From Candidatus Omnitrophota bacterium (lineage in GTDB: Bacteria; Omnitrophota; Gorgyraeia; JABMRN01; RBG-13-46-9): a DNA stretch of 38,173 bases. This document shows positions 10,234 through 18,486 of the stretch, piece by piece; position 1 is the first letter of the stretch; each line of letters starts with the position of its first letter. A program made the position numbers and the translations under genes. The notes under the pieces are model-generated. The model was not told the origin of the DNA and ran no database searches. It worked only from the letters and a program-made list of their open reading frames with translations. The stretch spans positions 1 through 38,173 of the forward strand of contig JAMXCZ010000007.1 of NCBI GenBank assembly GCA_024542975.1, in the 5' to 3' direction.

Positions 10234-10407
10234 ATGGGAAAAAAGTTACATTGTTGTGAAAAGTGCCAGCTTTACTGGACTTGCGAGACCAAGTGGTACA
10301 GGGGCGAGCGAGGCGAGGCAAATATTTGCTGTCCGCTCTGCAATTTTTACAGGGTGTGTATTAACGAATCGGAACCCATCGAAAAAAAGCTTAAGAGAAA
10401 GAAGTAA
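10234..10407 (+). CDS. Cys-rich (putative zinc-binding) 57-aa protein, absent from ORF track
   Basis: MGKKLHCCEKCQLYWTCETKWYRGERGEANICCPLCNFYRVCINESEPIEKKLKRKK*; upstream promoter and SD (TTTAGGAGAAAAG-ATG). Confidence 0.8.
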   Translation: MGKKLHCCEKCQLYWTCETKWYRGERGEANICCPLCNFYRVCINESEPIEKKLKRKK

Positions 10408-11668
10408 AGTCCTTCAAGCGGCCTGCCGATACAGCTACAAATCCGATCAATCCGAAAAGTGCAAAAACAGACCCGCAAAAAACAAGTATCAGGAAGTTCC
10501 CTACGTGTTCGGTTAAAATCGAAGATAAAAACATAAACGAAAGAAAGCCTATGTTCATCACGATACCCAGGGAGCTAAATATGCGCCCCCTGAGGTCTTG
10601 CCTTATTGTTTCGTGCACGATCGTATTCGCGGTTACATAGACCGGTGAAAGGAAAAATCCGATAAGAAACGCGAACGCCGCCCCGAGTAGAAACGATCCT
10701 GTAGATTTAAGGCTGATAGCAAAAGCGCTGACTGAAATCCCGACAAAAAATACCGAAATAAAGACTGTTTTTATTCTGGAAAAGCTCATGTCCATTTTCC
10801 CGTATATGTAGGAGCTTATCAGCGCCCCCGCGAAGATGCACATGCCGAATAACCCTACGTGCTGCGTCATAGTTTTGAGCGTCTCCTGGATAAACACGAT
10901 CACAACTATGTAACAAGCTCCGACTACAGAGGCAAAAATAAAAAAAGCGCACATAACAAATCTGATCTTTCCATTTGTAAAAAGTTCTTTTAATCCTACG
11001 ACAAGGTCGTGCAGGAATGATTTTTCCGGAAACGTTTTCTTTGAATGAATTGTATTCTTATCTCTTTCGGCGTGTTTTCGCGATTTTATCGAATATATGA
11101 GACATAGGAAACTTGCGGCAGAAAGAAAATAAACAATTGAGTTTAGATATAAACTATTTTTTATCCCGGTCCATTCTACCAAAAACCCGCCGAGACTGAA
11201 TCCCACAACCCCTGCGATAACCCAAACGATGGTGCTTGCCGAATTCGCGATAAGAATATCTTCCCGGGATACAAGGCTCGGTATAACCGCAAGCCGTGCC
11301 GGAAGAAAAAAGCACGCAGCGGTAAAAATCAGAAATATAACCCCGTAAATCGGGGCTATGTTATCCTGATAAATTAAAAAAAGCGGAATAAGCAAAATCG
11401 TAAGGGCCCGGAATATATCGCTCAGAACCATCACGTACGTTTTGTTCCACCTATCAATATAAACGCCGGCTATCGGGCTTATAAAAAACGAGGGGAGAAC
11501 CGTGAAGGAAAAAAGTTTGGCGAGCTCGAGCGTAGAGCCGGGCCACTTCTGGTATACATAACCGATAAGAACAATCTGAACAAGCCTGTCGCCGAACTGT
11601 GAAAAAGCCTGCCCGGCGCAGTAAAGAACAAAGCTTCTATTCCTTATGAGTTTGGTAAAATTGGACAT
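10391..11668 (-). CDS. MFS transporter
   Basis: MSNFTKLIRNRSFVLYCAGQAFSQFGDRLVQIVLIG, about 12 TM segments. The track start at 11701 intrudes on tRNA-Thr; MSNF at 11668 preferred. Confidence 0.9.
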   Translation of the reverse strand: MSNFTKLIRNRSFVLYCAGQAFSQFGDRLVQIVLIGYVYQKWPGSTLELAKLFSFTVLPSFFISPIAGVYIDRWNKTYVMVLSDIFRALTILLIPLFLIYQDNIAPIYGVIFLIFTAACFFLPARLAVIPSLVSREDILIANSASTIVWVIAGVVGFSLGGFLVEWTGIKNSLYLNSIVYFLSAASFLCLIYSIKSRKHAERDKNTIHSKKTFPEKSFLHDLVVGLKELFTNGKIRFVMCAFFIFASVVGACYIVVIVFIQETLKTMTQHVGLFGMCIFAGALISSYIYGKMDMSFSRIKTVFISVFFVGISVSAFAISLKSTGSFLLGAAFAFLIGFFLSPVYVTANTIVHETIRQDLRGRIFSSLGIVMNIGFLSFMFLSSILTEHVGNFLILVFCGSVFALFGLIGFVAVSAGRLKDFTSFS

Positions 11669-11677
11669 AAAAAAACG

Positions 11678-11750
11678 AGCCCGCGAGTGGGGTCGAACCA
11701 CCGACCTAGCGCTTACGAAGCGCTTGCTCTACCAACTGAGCTACGCGGGC
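11678..11750 (-). tRNA. tRNA-Thr (anticodon CGU)
   Basis: GCCCGCG-TA-GCTC..GAGC-A-AGCGC-TTCGTAA-GCGCT-AGGTC-GGTGG-TTCGACC-CCACT-CGCGGGC; full cloverleaf, CCA not encoded. Confidence 0.96.
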
Positions 11751-11779
11751 GGATTCTCTTGACTGGCTAATAAATAAAG

Positions 11780-11852
11780 TGCCGGGACCCAGATTTGCAC
11801 TGGGGACGCCGGGCTTTTCAGGCCCGCGCTCTACTAACTGAGCTATCCCGGC
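11780..11852 (-). tRNA. tRNA-Phe (anticodon GAA), with non-canonical T-loop TGCAAAT
   Basis: GCCGGGA-TA-GCTC..GAGC-G-CGGGC-CTGAAAA-GCCCG-GCGTC-CCCAG-TGCAAAT-CTGGG-TCCCGGC-A; full cloverleaf. Confidence 0.94.
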
Positions 11853-11897
11853 AATTTTTCTGTAAACTACCACAAAGAAATCACAATGTCAAAAGAA

Positions 11898-12881
11898 TTA
11901 TTTCTTCGAAAGAGCATCGGTCTCGTCGTAGATCTCGCCAAAGAGCTCTTCCAGAACGTCTTCCATTGTGATAATGCCTATATTTTTGTGGCGTTTATCG
12001 CGCACAATAAAAAGGTGTTGATGGTAAGACATGAACTTTTCGAGTAGTGCGTCGGCTTTTTCATCTTCTTCCACGAATACGGGTTTTGATATAAAATCTT
12101 TGATGCGCCCCACGTAGTTGTCGTTGGCGATTTCCCTCAAAAGAACCCTCTGCTGCGAAATGCCTATTATGTGGGACGGATCCTTCAGGTAAATGGCAAT
12201 TCTACTGTAGATAGAGCTCGCTATCGCTTCTTTTTCTTCAAGAAGTGTTCTATTTCCGTCTAAGGCATATATGTTGCCTATCGGCTTCATCATCTGGCGC
12301 GCATTCAAATCGTTCAGCTTGAATACCCTGTTTATCAACGTCTCTTCATCGAGTTCAACAGTCCCGGCAGCCCTGCCAAGCCTCAAGAGAATTTTTATCT
12401 CCTCCTCCGTCACCCATGGCCTTTTCGATTTCTTTCTGAAGGGCACCATTAACAAAGATATCGACTTAACAAGCGGGCTCATGAGCCACATGAGAATTCT
12501 TAAGATCTTAGCGCTTGCGAGGGAAACCGCCGCTTTATGATGCTCGCCAATCGTTTTGGGGATAACCTCTGCTACAACTATAATGGCAAATGTCAAAACA
12601 GCTGAAAATAGACCTAAAAACTCGTTTCCGAACATACCCGCAATCGCTTGCCCGACAAATACCGCACCTATTATGTTGATGGCATTATTGAGAATTACGA
12701 TCGTCGCTATAGCGGAGTGGATATTTTCTTTAACAAAGAGGAGGTCTTGTGAGCCTTTCTGCTTTTTTTCACACATAATTCGTGCCCGCACAAAAGGCAA
12801 GCTCAATATGGCCGCTTCGGTCATCGAGCATAGCCCGGAGGTAAAAAGCACACCCGCTATAAGAAAGGTTACTACTACCAT
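11898..12881 (-). CDS. CNNM-domain / CBS-pair (CorC/HlyC-like) membrane protein
   Basis: N-terminal CNNM TM domain (SMTEAAILSLPFVRAR, VVAEVIPKTIGEHH), then CBS domains ending GIITMEDVLEELFGEIYDE. Confidence 0.93.
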   Translation of the reverse strand: MVVVTFLIAGVLFTSGLCSMTEAAILSLPFVRARIMCEKKQKGSQDLLFVKENIHSAIATIVILNNAINIIGAVFVGQAIAGMFGNEFLGLFSAVLTFAIIVVAEVIPKTIGEHHKAAVSLASAKILRILMWLMSPLVKSISLLMVPFRKKSKRPWVTEEEIKILLRLGRAAGTVELDEETLINRVFKLNDLNARQMMKPIGNIYALDGNRTLLEEKEAIASSIYSRIAIYLKDPSHIIGISQQRVLLREIANDNYVGRIKDFISKPVFVEEDEKADALLEKFMSYHQHLFIVRDKRHKNIGIITMEDVLEELFGEIYDETDALSKK

Positions 12882-12904
12882 ATTTACGCTATCGTAAAGT
12901 ATAC

Positions 12905-12973
12905 CGCCTTACGGACCGCGTAGGACCGGAAATTGTTTTTATCATTTCCGCACCTTGTACGATCCATAAGGCG
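12905..12973 (-). promoter_or_regulatory. Long imperfect hairpin upstream of the CNNM gene (possible 5'UTR element)
   Basis: CGCCTTATGGATCGTACAAGGTGCGGAAAT folds onto ATTTCCGGTCCTACGCGGTCCGTAAGGCG; non-Watson-Crick positions in the outer 15 bp are all G-U in the minus-strand RNA. Confidence 0.55.
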
Positions 12974-12990
12974 ATTTGCTAAGATTGCCT

Positions 12991-13004
12991 GCCTGCCGGC
13001 AGGC
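12991..13004. repeat. GC-rich 14-bp palindrome GCCTGCCGGCAGGC
   Basis: Perfect self-complement, flanked by partial copies (GCCT before, GCCGGC after). Confidence 0.6.
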
Positions 13005-13046
13005 TTTGCCGGCTCTTGGCCGCTTTGTAATAACTGAAGAAATTTA

Positions 13047-13424
13047 TTATTCTACGCTTTCTCTAATGCCGTCTTTATAGCCCTGGGTGTAGCCCTGTTT
13101 GTAGCCGTTATTGAATCCTTCTTTGTACCCGGAACCATACGCATTCTGAGGGTTCATCGTACCTACATTGTTAACTGTATCAACTTTTTCCCCGCTTATG
13201 GCGTCTAAGAGCGCTCCACCTACGATATTTACGCCCGCTCCCGCAAGAGCGCCTTTCCAGACATCTCCGCCTTTGGCGCCGGAAGCAAGTCCGCCTATCG
13301 CACCGGAACCGGCTCCCAGGAGGCCTTCCTTAAGAAGGTCGCTCGAACTTTTGCCGGCTGCATAAGAAAAAGAACTCACAAAAACAACCATCGATATAAC
13401 GACAAATATACATGCTGTTTTCAT
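13047..13424 (-). CDS. Secreted glycine-zipper protein with C-terminal GYxx repeats
   Basis: Signal peptide, GAGSGAIGGLASGAKGG...GALAGAGVNIVGGAL, and YGSGYKEGFNNGYKQGYTQGYKDG. Confidence 0.75.
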   Translation of the reverse strand: MKTACIFVVISMVVFVSSFSYAAGKSSSDLLKEGLLGAGSGAIGGLASGAKGGDVWKGALAGAGVNIVGGALLDAISGEKVDTVNNVGTMNPQNAYGSGYKEGFNNGYKQGYTQGYKDGIRESVE

Positions 13425-13489
13425 ATGCGTTTGCCTCCTTTTTCCTTAGTATATATGAGCCTTTTCCAAAAGTCAAATTGATTTACCGG

Positions 13490-14248
13490 TCATTTGTACT
13501 TGTAATAACGCTTATACTTGTATGCATAATAGGGCGGGACCCGGAAATTAGTGAGCACGCATCCTATAGGCGCAGCCTGCGCATTTTTTAGCAGGCTAAA
13601 CGCTTCTTCGATCATGGCCTTTTGCGTCACTTCCGCTTTTACCACCAGGATTACGCTGTCGCACAAAGACCCTATCACGCTTGAATCAGTCACATTAAGT
13701 GTCGGGGGTGTATCAAAAATTATGTAATCAAACTGCTCTTTGAGTTCGCTAATAAGCCTTTTAAGCCTTGTACATCGCAACATTTCGGCTGGGTTAGCAA
13801 CTACGCTACCCGAGGGTATCACATAGAGCCTATCCAGGACAGGCTTTTTCACTATTTCTTTGAAATCAGCTTTATCTATAAGAATGTCGGAAAGTCCGGG
13901 CTGTCGCGGCAACTTGAGATATCTATGGATTTCGGGTTTTCTCAGGTCACTGTCTACGAGTACGGTTTTCTTTTCAGGATCCAACGATAGGGTAATCGCC
14001 AAATTGCAACATGTTGTGCTTTTCCCTTCCCCACTTTGGCTACTGGTCACTGCTAAGCTCTTAATCGGCTTATCAATGGACAGGGAGTAAAGACTTGTAC
14101 GCAGAACCCTGTATTGCTCAGCTACATAAGAATTCCTATCAACATACGAAACAATATGGCCGCCTATATCTTCTTTGCGCTTCGCTTTCTTAGCGATATA
14201 CATGGGTGGATTAACTGTTTCTAATATTTGTTTTAATTTTTCCAGCAT
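13490..14248 (-). CDS. Bacterial tyrosine kinase (CpsD/CapB type)
   Basis: SLAVTSSQSGEGKSTTCCNLA (Walker A), VDSDLRKPEIHR, YIIFDTPPTLNVTD; C-terminal Tyr cluster YYAYKYKRYYKYK. Confidence 0.92.
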   Translation of the reverse strand: MLEKLKQILETVNPPMYIAKKAKRKEDIGGHIVSYVDRNSYVAEQYRVLRTSLYSLSIDKPIKSLAVTSSQSGEGKSTTCCNLAITLSLDPEKKTVLVDSDLRKPEIHRYLKLPRQPGLSDILIDKADFKEIVKKPVLDRLYVIPSGSVVANPAEMLRCTRLKRLISELKEQFDYIIFDTPPTLNVTDSSVIGSLCDSVILVVKAEVTQKAMIEEAFSLLKNAQAAPIGCVLTNFRVPPYYAYKYKRYYKYK

Positions 14249-14268
14249 GGTTCTTTTGTTATCTGACC

Positions 14269-15906
14269 TTAGAAAACAACCGCAAGAAGTTTAACTAAAA
14301 TCCTTGACGCAACCACGACAACGATTAAAGTTATGATTATGGTATTTTTCCGGACACGCGTCATGATAACTTCCTGGGCGGTGCAAATCTTATCGATGGA
14401 AGCGAGAACAGGCACGTTGCAGAGTTCCCTGAGTTCCTTGGCTGACCTTATCGAGTTATCGATCGAATCAATAAAATACGCAAGGCCGGTTCCTACCATA
14501 AGCGATATTATAAACCCGAGCATCAAAAGTTTGGTTTTTTCGAATGATACAGGGCTAAGGGGCACTGATGGATCTTCGATAATGTCTATTTTAAATCCGC
14601 CTTTTCCTTTTTCGAGACGCGCTCTAAGCTCTGCCCCCTCCAACTGTTTTCTTATATCGAGATAGTACCCTTCGTTGATCTCATTTTCCTTTTTCAGCTC
14701 CTTCAGCCTTTCCACTCTTTCATAGATGTTGCTTTCCTTTCCTTCACGCGATTTAAGCTGTTCCCTGGAAACTTCTCTAGATTCCTCCGTCAGGTTTATT
14801 TTACTCTTTATCGCTTCTATCTGGAAATTAACCTCCCCTATTTCGGAAGCAACTTTCTCTTTTGCAATATTTTCATCAATAAATTCCGGGCCCTCGCTCC
14901 TCAGTGCACTCATCCTCTCTCTCGTCAATGCCTTCAATCTGTTCATTTCATTTCTTATTTTTCTTACTTCCGGATGCTCTTTCGTATAGCCACCAGCCAT
15001 AAGATCTGCTATTTCCAGCTCCTTGCTTGCAGCCGCCTTTGAGTATTGCTCTATAAAAACATCCTTTTCCGGGCTTTTGGAGGATTTGATTTTAGGGGCC
15101 ATCGTTCCGCTTTCCAGGTGCCTTTTCAGGGTTTCTTTTTTTTGCTGAGCTTCCAATAATTCCAGATTCAGCTTTGTCAGCATCTCGTCGTACATAACAT
15201 AAGTTTCGACCGAGCTCTGTTTCGCGAGGCCCCCTTCTCTTCTACCATCTATCCCGGCCACAAGATCCTTTTCCCTTTCGGTTAATTCCGGAAATCTTTC
15301 GACTAATTCGTTTTTTATCTCTGTCATTTCTTTGTTTATCGTGTTCAGTTTTCCTTTATAAAACTTGATTTGGTTTCTTAAAAATTCGAGTTTTGTTTCT
15401 ATTTTTTCTTCGGCGGCTCTTTTGTTTTCCGTTTTTATAGCATCGATGGTAGCCTGCAGCACTATGTAGCATATTTCAGGATCCGAATCCCTGAAAGAAA
15501 GCTCCATGAGATTGGCGGGATCCTTTTTGTCCTCGCCGATTCGTATGCCATCTTTGGAACCGCGAAGCATCTCCAACAATTCGTTATATTCAATCGGATC
15601 TTTTTCTTCACTTAAATCCGGCCAAACTTGTTTGACAATGCTGCGAATGCTATCTCCCAAGAGAATTTTGCTCACCAGGTTTTTTTTAATTCTTGTAAGT
15701 TTTTGCTCGGCCCATCTATCGGAAATGCCCTCCTCTTCAATTTCAAAAGAAAGAACGGCCTTGCTTTCGTATTCAACGGGGTCAAGAGACACCTTGGCAT
15801 GCACTAAACTCATGATAATCACAACGGAGGATAGGAATATCCATGGATGGCGAAAAATGAATTCAACTGATTTTATGGAAAAGGTTTCCGGAGTGTCTTC
15901 TTTCAT
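14269..15906 (-). CDS. Wzz/GumC-type polysaccharide chain-length determinant
   Basis: N- and C-terminal TM around a long coiled coil; IIEDPSVPLSPVSFEKTKLLMLGFIISLMVGTGLAYFIDSID. Confidence 0.88.
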   Translation of the reverse strand: MKEDTPETFSIKSVEFIFRHPWIFLSSVVIIMSLVHAKVSLDPVEYESKAVLSFEIEEEGISDRWAEQKLTRIKKNLVSKILLGDSIRSIVKQVWPDLSEEKDPIEYNELLEMLRGSKDGIRIGEDKKDPANLMELSFRDSDPEICYIVLQATIDAIKTENKRAAEEKIETKLEFLRNQIKFYKGKLNTINKEMTEIKNELVERFPELTEREKDLVAGIDGRREGGLAKQSSVETYVMYDEMLTKLNLELLEAQQKKETLKRHLESGTMAPKIKSSKSPEKDVFIEQYSKAAASKELEIADLMAGGYTKEHPEVRKIRNEMNRLKALTRERMSALRSEGPEFIDENIAKEKVASEIGEVNFQIEAIKSKINLTEESREVSREQLKSREGKESNIYERVERLKELKKENEINEGYYLDIRKQLEGAELRARLEKGKGGFKIDIIEDPSVPLSPVSFEKTKLLMLGFIISLMVGTGLAYFIDSIDNSIRSAKELRELCNVPVLASIDKICTAQEVIMTRVRKNTIIITLIVVVVASRILVKLLAVVF

Positions 15907-15934
15907 TGGGTTATATTCCGCTTATTTTATTTAA

Positions 15935-15963
15935 AGTATACTATACGGGTCGGGATATTGCAA
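15935..15963 (-). promoter_or_regulatory. Sigma70-like promoter for the wzz-like gene
   Basis: Minus strand TTGCAA-N17-TATACT. Confidence 0.55.
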
Positions 15964-15972
15964 TACTATAAT

Positions 15973-16001
15973 TTGACATTACTGTGTTTATCAGGTATAT
16001 T
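15973..16001 (+). promoter_or_regulatory. Sigma70-type promoter for the divergent export unit
   Basis: TTGACA-N17-TATATT, followed by AAGGAGG SD and ATG at 16025. Confidence 0.75.
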
Positions 16002-16024
16002 TTATAGTCAAGGAGGTGCGTATC

Positions 16025-16204
16025 ATGAAACTATTGTCGCATATTTGTCTTGTTGGGGGTATAACTGTGTTTGTTTTAGGACTGCTGTCTAAATTTGTTT
16101 TAAAACTTGCTATTGCGCAGCCGGCCAGTTATCTGTTTATGACACAGATACTGATTCTTTTGAGCATCAATTTCGTCCTTTATGAAATTCTCAAGAAAAA
16201 ATAA
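16025..16204 (+). CDS. Small two-TM membrane protein
   Basis: MKLLSHICLVGGITVFVLGLLSKFVLKLAIAQPASYLFMTQILILLSINFVLYEILKKK; SD AAGGAGG 8-9 nt before ATG. Confidence 0.75.
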   Translation: MKLLSHICLVGGITVFVLGLLSKFVLKLAIAQPASYLFMTQILILLSINFVLYEILKKK

Positions 16205-16210
16205 CCCACA

Positions 16211-17629
16211 ATGTTAGAAATCTCCGCTAATTACAAACGGTTATTAGCCTGTGTGGTGGTGTTTTTCTTTGCCGCCGGGGGGAGTGTTGCCTATACGTCA
16301 GAATCCTCCCGACCGGTAAATGTCGAATACGCTGCTGCCCGGCTCCAAAAGATGAGCGAAGGAGAAAAATTATACAGATATTTCGGCGTCGCTTCCGGCC
16401 TTCGTAAAGAGGGCAGACTTGAAGAAGCCGTGGAAATCCTGGGATATATACTTGAGAAAAATCCCGGAGACGATTACGTAAAGTCGTATCTAAAGCGCGC
16501 CGAGAAGGAGATGCAAAGGCATAAAGCAAAATGGAAAACGGACAGCAAAAAAGATGCCGCGTATCTCAAGGAGGAGAAAATAAAAGGCCTTGCGTTAGAC
16601 GGCAGTAATTACTATAAGGCTGGGGATTACGATAAGTCACTTCTTCAGTTCGTGAACGTTTTATCCCTTGATTCGAAAAACCAAACCGCGAAACACTACA
16701 TGGAAAAACTAAAGCGCTATTATGCACAAGAGCTTAAGATGGAAAATATCGCGCGAAGCTTCATAACGGGGAAAAAAGAGACTGATGTGGTTTCAGAAAA
16801 TGCGGCAGATATGGAAGAACTTAAGTATATTGCGCTTAATAAAAGAGCGGACAGCCTGCTGAAACAGGCGGAACTCGGTTTTAAAATCGATGGGATAGTA
16901 GCCGCTGAAAAAGCAAGAGAGGAAAGATCTCGCGAGTTTACGCTTGGCCCGGGAGATATTGTGCAAATGAGCGTCCTTGACCATCCTGAGTTAAGCGGGG
17001 AGGTCACAGTGCTTTTGAGCGGTGAAATAAAACTCCCTCTTGTAAACGACATAGTGATGGCCAAGGATTTAACCATAGACGAATTAACCGAAAAGGTAAC
17101 ACAGGCCATGGGGCGATATGTACAAAAAGCGCGCGTAAATATCCTGCCGATCGAATACAAAAGTAAGACCTTTTATGTCATTGATGAGCTAACCTGCACT
17201 CCTTATCCGATAACCCGCCCGGACTTTACACTGCGCGATGCCTTATTTACATCCGACTGGGGAGACAATCGGGCACTAGGGAGGGTAGTTGTCATGAAGC
17301 CCTCTGAGCGGCGTCCCGTTATAAAGAAGGTTGATGCGTTTGATATTATCTACAGGGGCAATCTCAAAAATAACATGAGAATTCAGGACGGCGACGTAAT
17401 ATATGTTCCTATGACCTTTATGGCAAAAGTTACCAAAACCGTGGCCGACACCTTAGGGCCGTTTAGGGCAATGAGACAGGCAAGGGATAATTATCTTAAC
17501 TTGAGATGGAACCGCCACGACTGGAAGGGGGTTCTTCGATTGCCCAAAGACTACGATACGCAGCCTGAGGACGGTAAGGACGTTAACCTTGAGAACTTGA
17601 GCTTGAGGGATTATATAGTTTCGCGTTGA
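16211..17629 (+). CDS. Wza-like polysaccharide export protein (N-terminal TPRs + Poly_export/SLBB)
   Basis: Signal peptide, TPR-like helices, then FTLGPGDIVQMSVLDHPELSGEVTVLLSGEIKLPLVND and MRIQDGDVIYVP. Confidence 0.88.
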   Translation: MLEISANYKRLLACVVVFFFAAGGSVAYTSESSRPVNVEYAAARLQKMSEGEKLYRYFGVASGLRKEGRLEEAVEILGYILEKNPGDDYVKSYLKRAEKEMQRHKAKWKTDSKKDAAYLKEEKIKGLALDGSNYYKAGDYDKSLLQFVNVLSLDSKNQTAKHYMEKLKRYYAQELKMENIARSFITGKKETDVVSENAADMEELKYIALNKRADSLLKQAELGFKIDGIVAAEKAREERSREFTLGPGDIVQMSVLDHPELSGEVTVLLSGEIKLPLVNDIVMAKDLTIDELTEKVTQAMGRYVQKARVNILPIEYKSKTFYVIDELTCTPYPITRPDFTLRDALFTSDWGDNRALGRVVVMKPSERRPVIKKVDAFDIIYRGNLKNNMRIQDGDVIYVPMTFMAKVTKTVADTLGPFRAMRQARDNYLNLRWNRHDWKGVLRLPKDYDTQPEDGKDVNLENLSLRDYIVSR

Positions 17630-17641
17630 ACATTTTTCTTC

Positions 17642-18451
17642 CTACTCGCCTATCAAAACTTTATAGCCCTCTTTTATATCGTGGACAGTATGTTTATATT
17701 TTATATCGTCGATAAATGCCGCTGATATCATGTAGCGCGAACTTATAATTTCTCCCGAAGCTATTTGCTCGCCGGCATCCAGGATTGCAAGGCGCTGCCC
17801 CTCTTTAACCCTGTCCTTTGTCCCTAAACTAATGACTATAAGGTTGTTGTCTCTATCGATGGAAAGTATCTCTCCGGGCCTTTCTGTTTTAACAGAGGCG
17901 TTTGCCGCACTCGAAACCTCTTCCATCACGGTTGGCCTCCCCCCGGCGTCTGCTATAACAATAGGTTCAAGATCCACCACGCTACCGCTTTTGACCAATT
18001 CGATGTTATGAAGCGTTCTTTCGAGCACTTTTTTAATACTCGGGTCTTCCTCTGTGTTTATAGCTTTCTTTATGGATTCGGCTATAGGAATTGCTGCCAG
18101 GTTTTTCAGCTCATTATTAAGTGTTTCTGTTTTTTCTTCCAGCGTTTTTATTTTCTCGGCATATGTTATTCTTAGCTCTTCGTTTTTCGCTTCCAGCGAC
18201 TGTAGCTTGCCAAACATGGATTCTTTCTCGGCTTTTACAATATCCAGTTCCTTTGTTTTTTTCTTTACGGTGTCTTTTATGCTTTTTATCCGGTCTTGTA
18301 AATCCATACTTTCTCTTATGAGATCCGCTTCTTTTTCATTGAACACAAATTCTACTTTTTTAACATGCCGGAATAAGAACACGGCAAAGAGTATACTAAA
18401 TATACATATTGCTAGTGTTATTGTCATAAAAAATATATTTTTATTTTCCAT
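17642..18451 (-). CDS. TM + coiled-coil + C-terminal beta-domain protein, function unknown
   Basis: MENKNIFFMTITLAICIFSILFAVFLF TM, long coiled coil, then GEILSIDRDNNLIVISLGTKDRVKEGQRLAIL (FlgT-C/MreC-like pattern by eye). Confidence 0.7.
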   Translation of the reverse strand: MENKNIFFMTITLAICIFSILFAVFLFRHVKKVEFVFNEKEADLIRESMDLQDRIKSIKDTVKKKTKELDIVKAEKESMFGKLQSLEAKNEELRITYAEKIKTLEEKTETLNNELKNLAAIPIAESIKKAINTEEDPSIKKVLERTLHNIELVKSGSVVDLEPIVIADAGGRPTVMEEVSSAANASVKTERPGEILSIDRDNNLIVISLGTKDRVKEGQRLAILDAGEQIASGEIISSRYMISAAFIDDIKYKHTVHDIKEGYKVLIGE

Positions 18452-18486
18452 ATCCTGCCCTTTTGTTCGTAGCAACTATTATATCA

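Noticed and set aside
9905-10321. 138-aa minus-strand ORF
   Set aside because: Overlaps the rnf promoter, the candidate RNA, and is antisense to the promoter and start of the Cys-rich mini-protein; translation has no recognisable family.
13080-13160. Short direct repeats (tgtagccctg-type) as a possible CRISPR or tandem array
   Set aside because: They encode the GYxx/GYKxG protein repeat of the glycine-zipper gene; no unique spacers.
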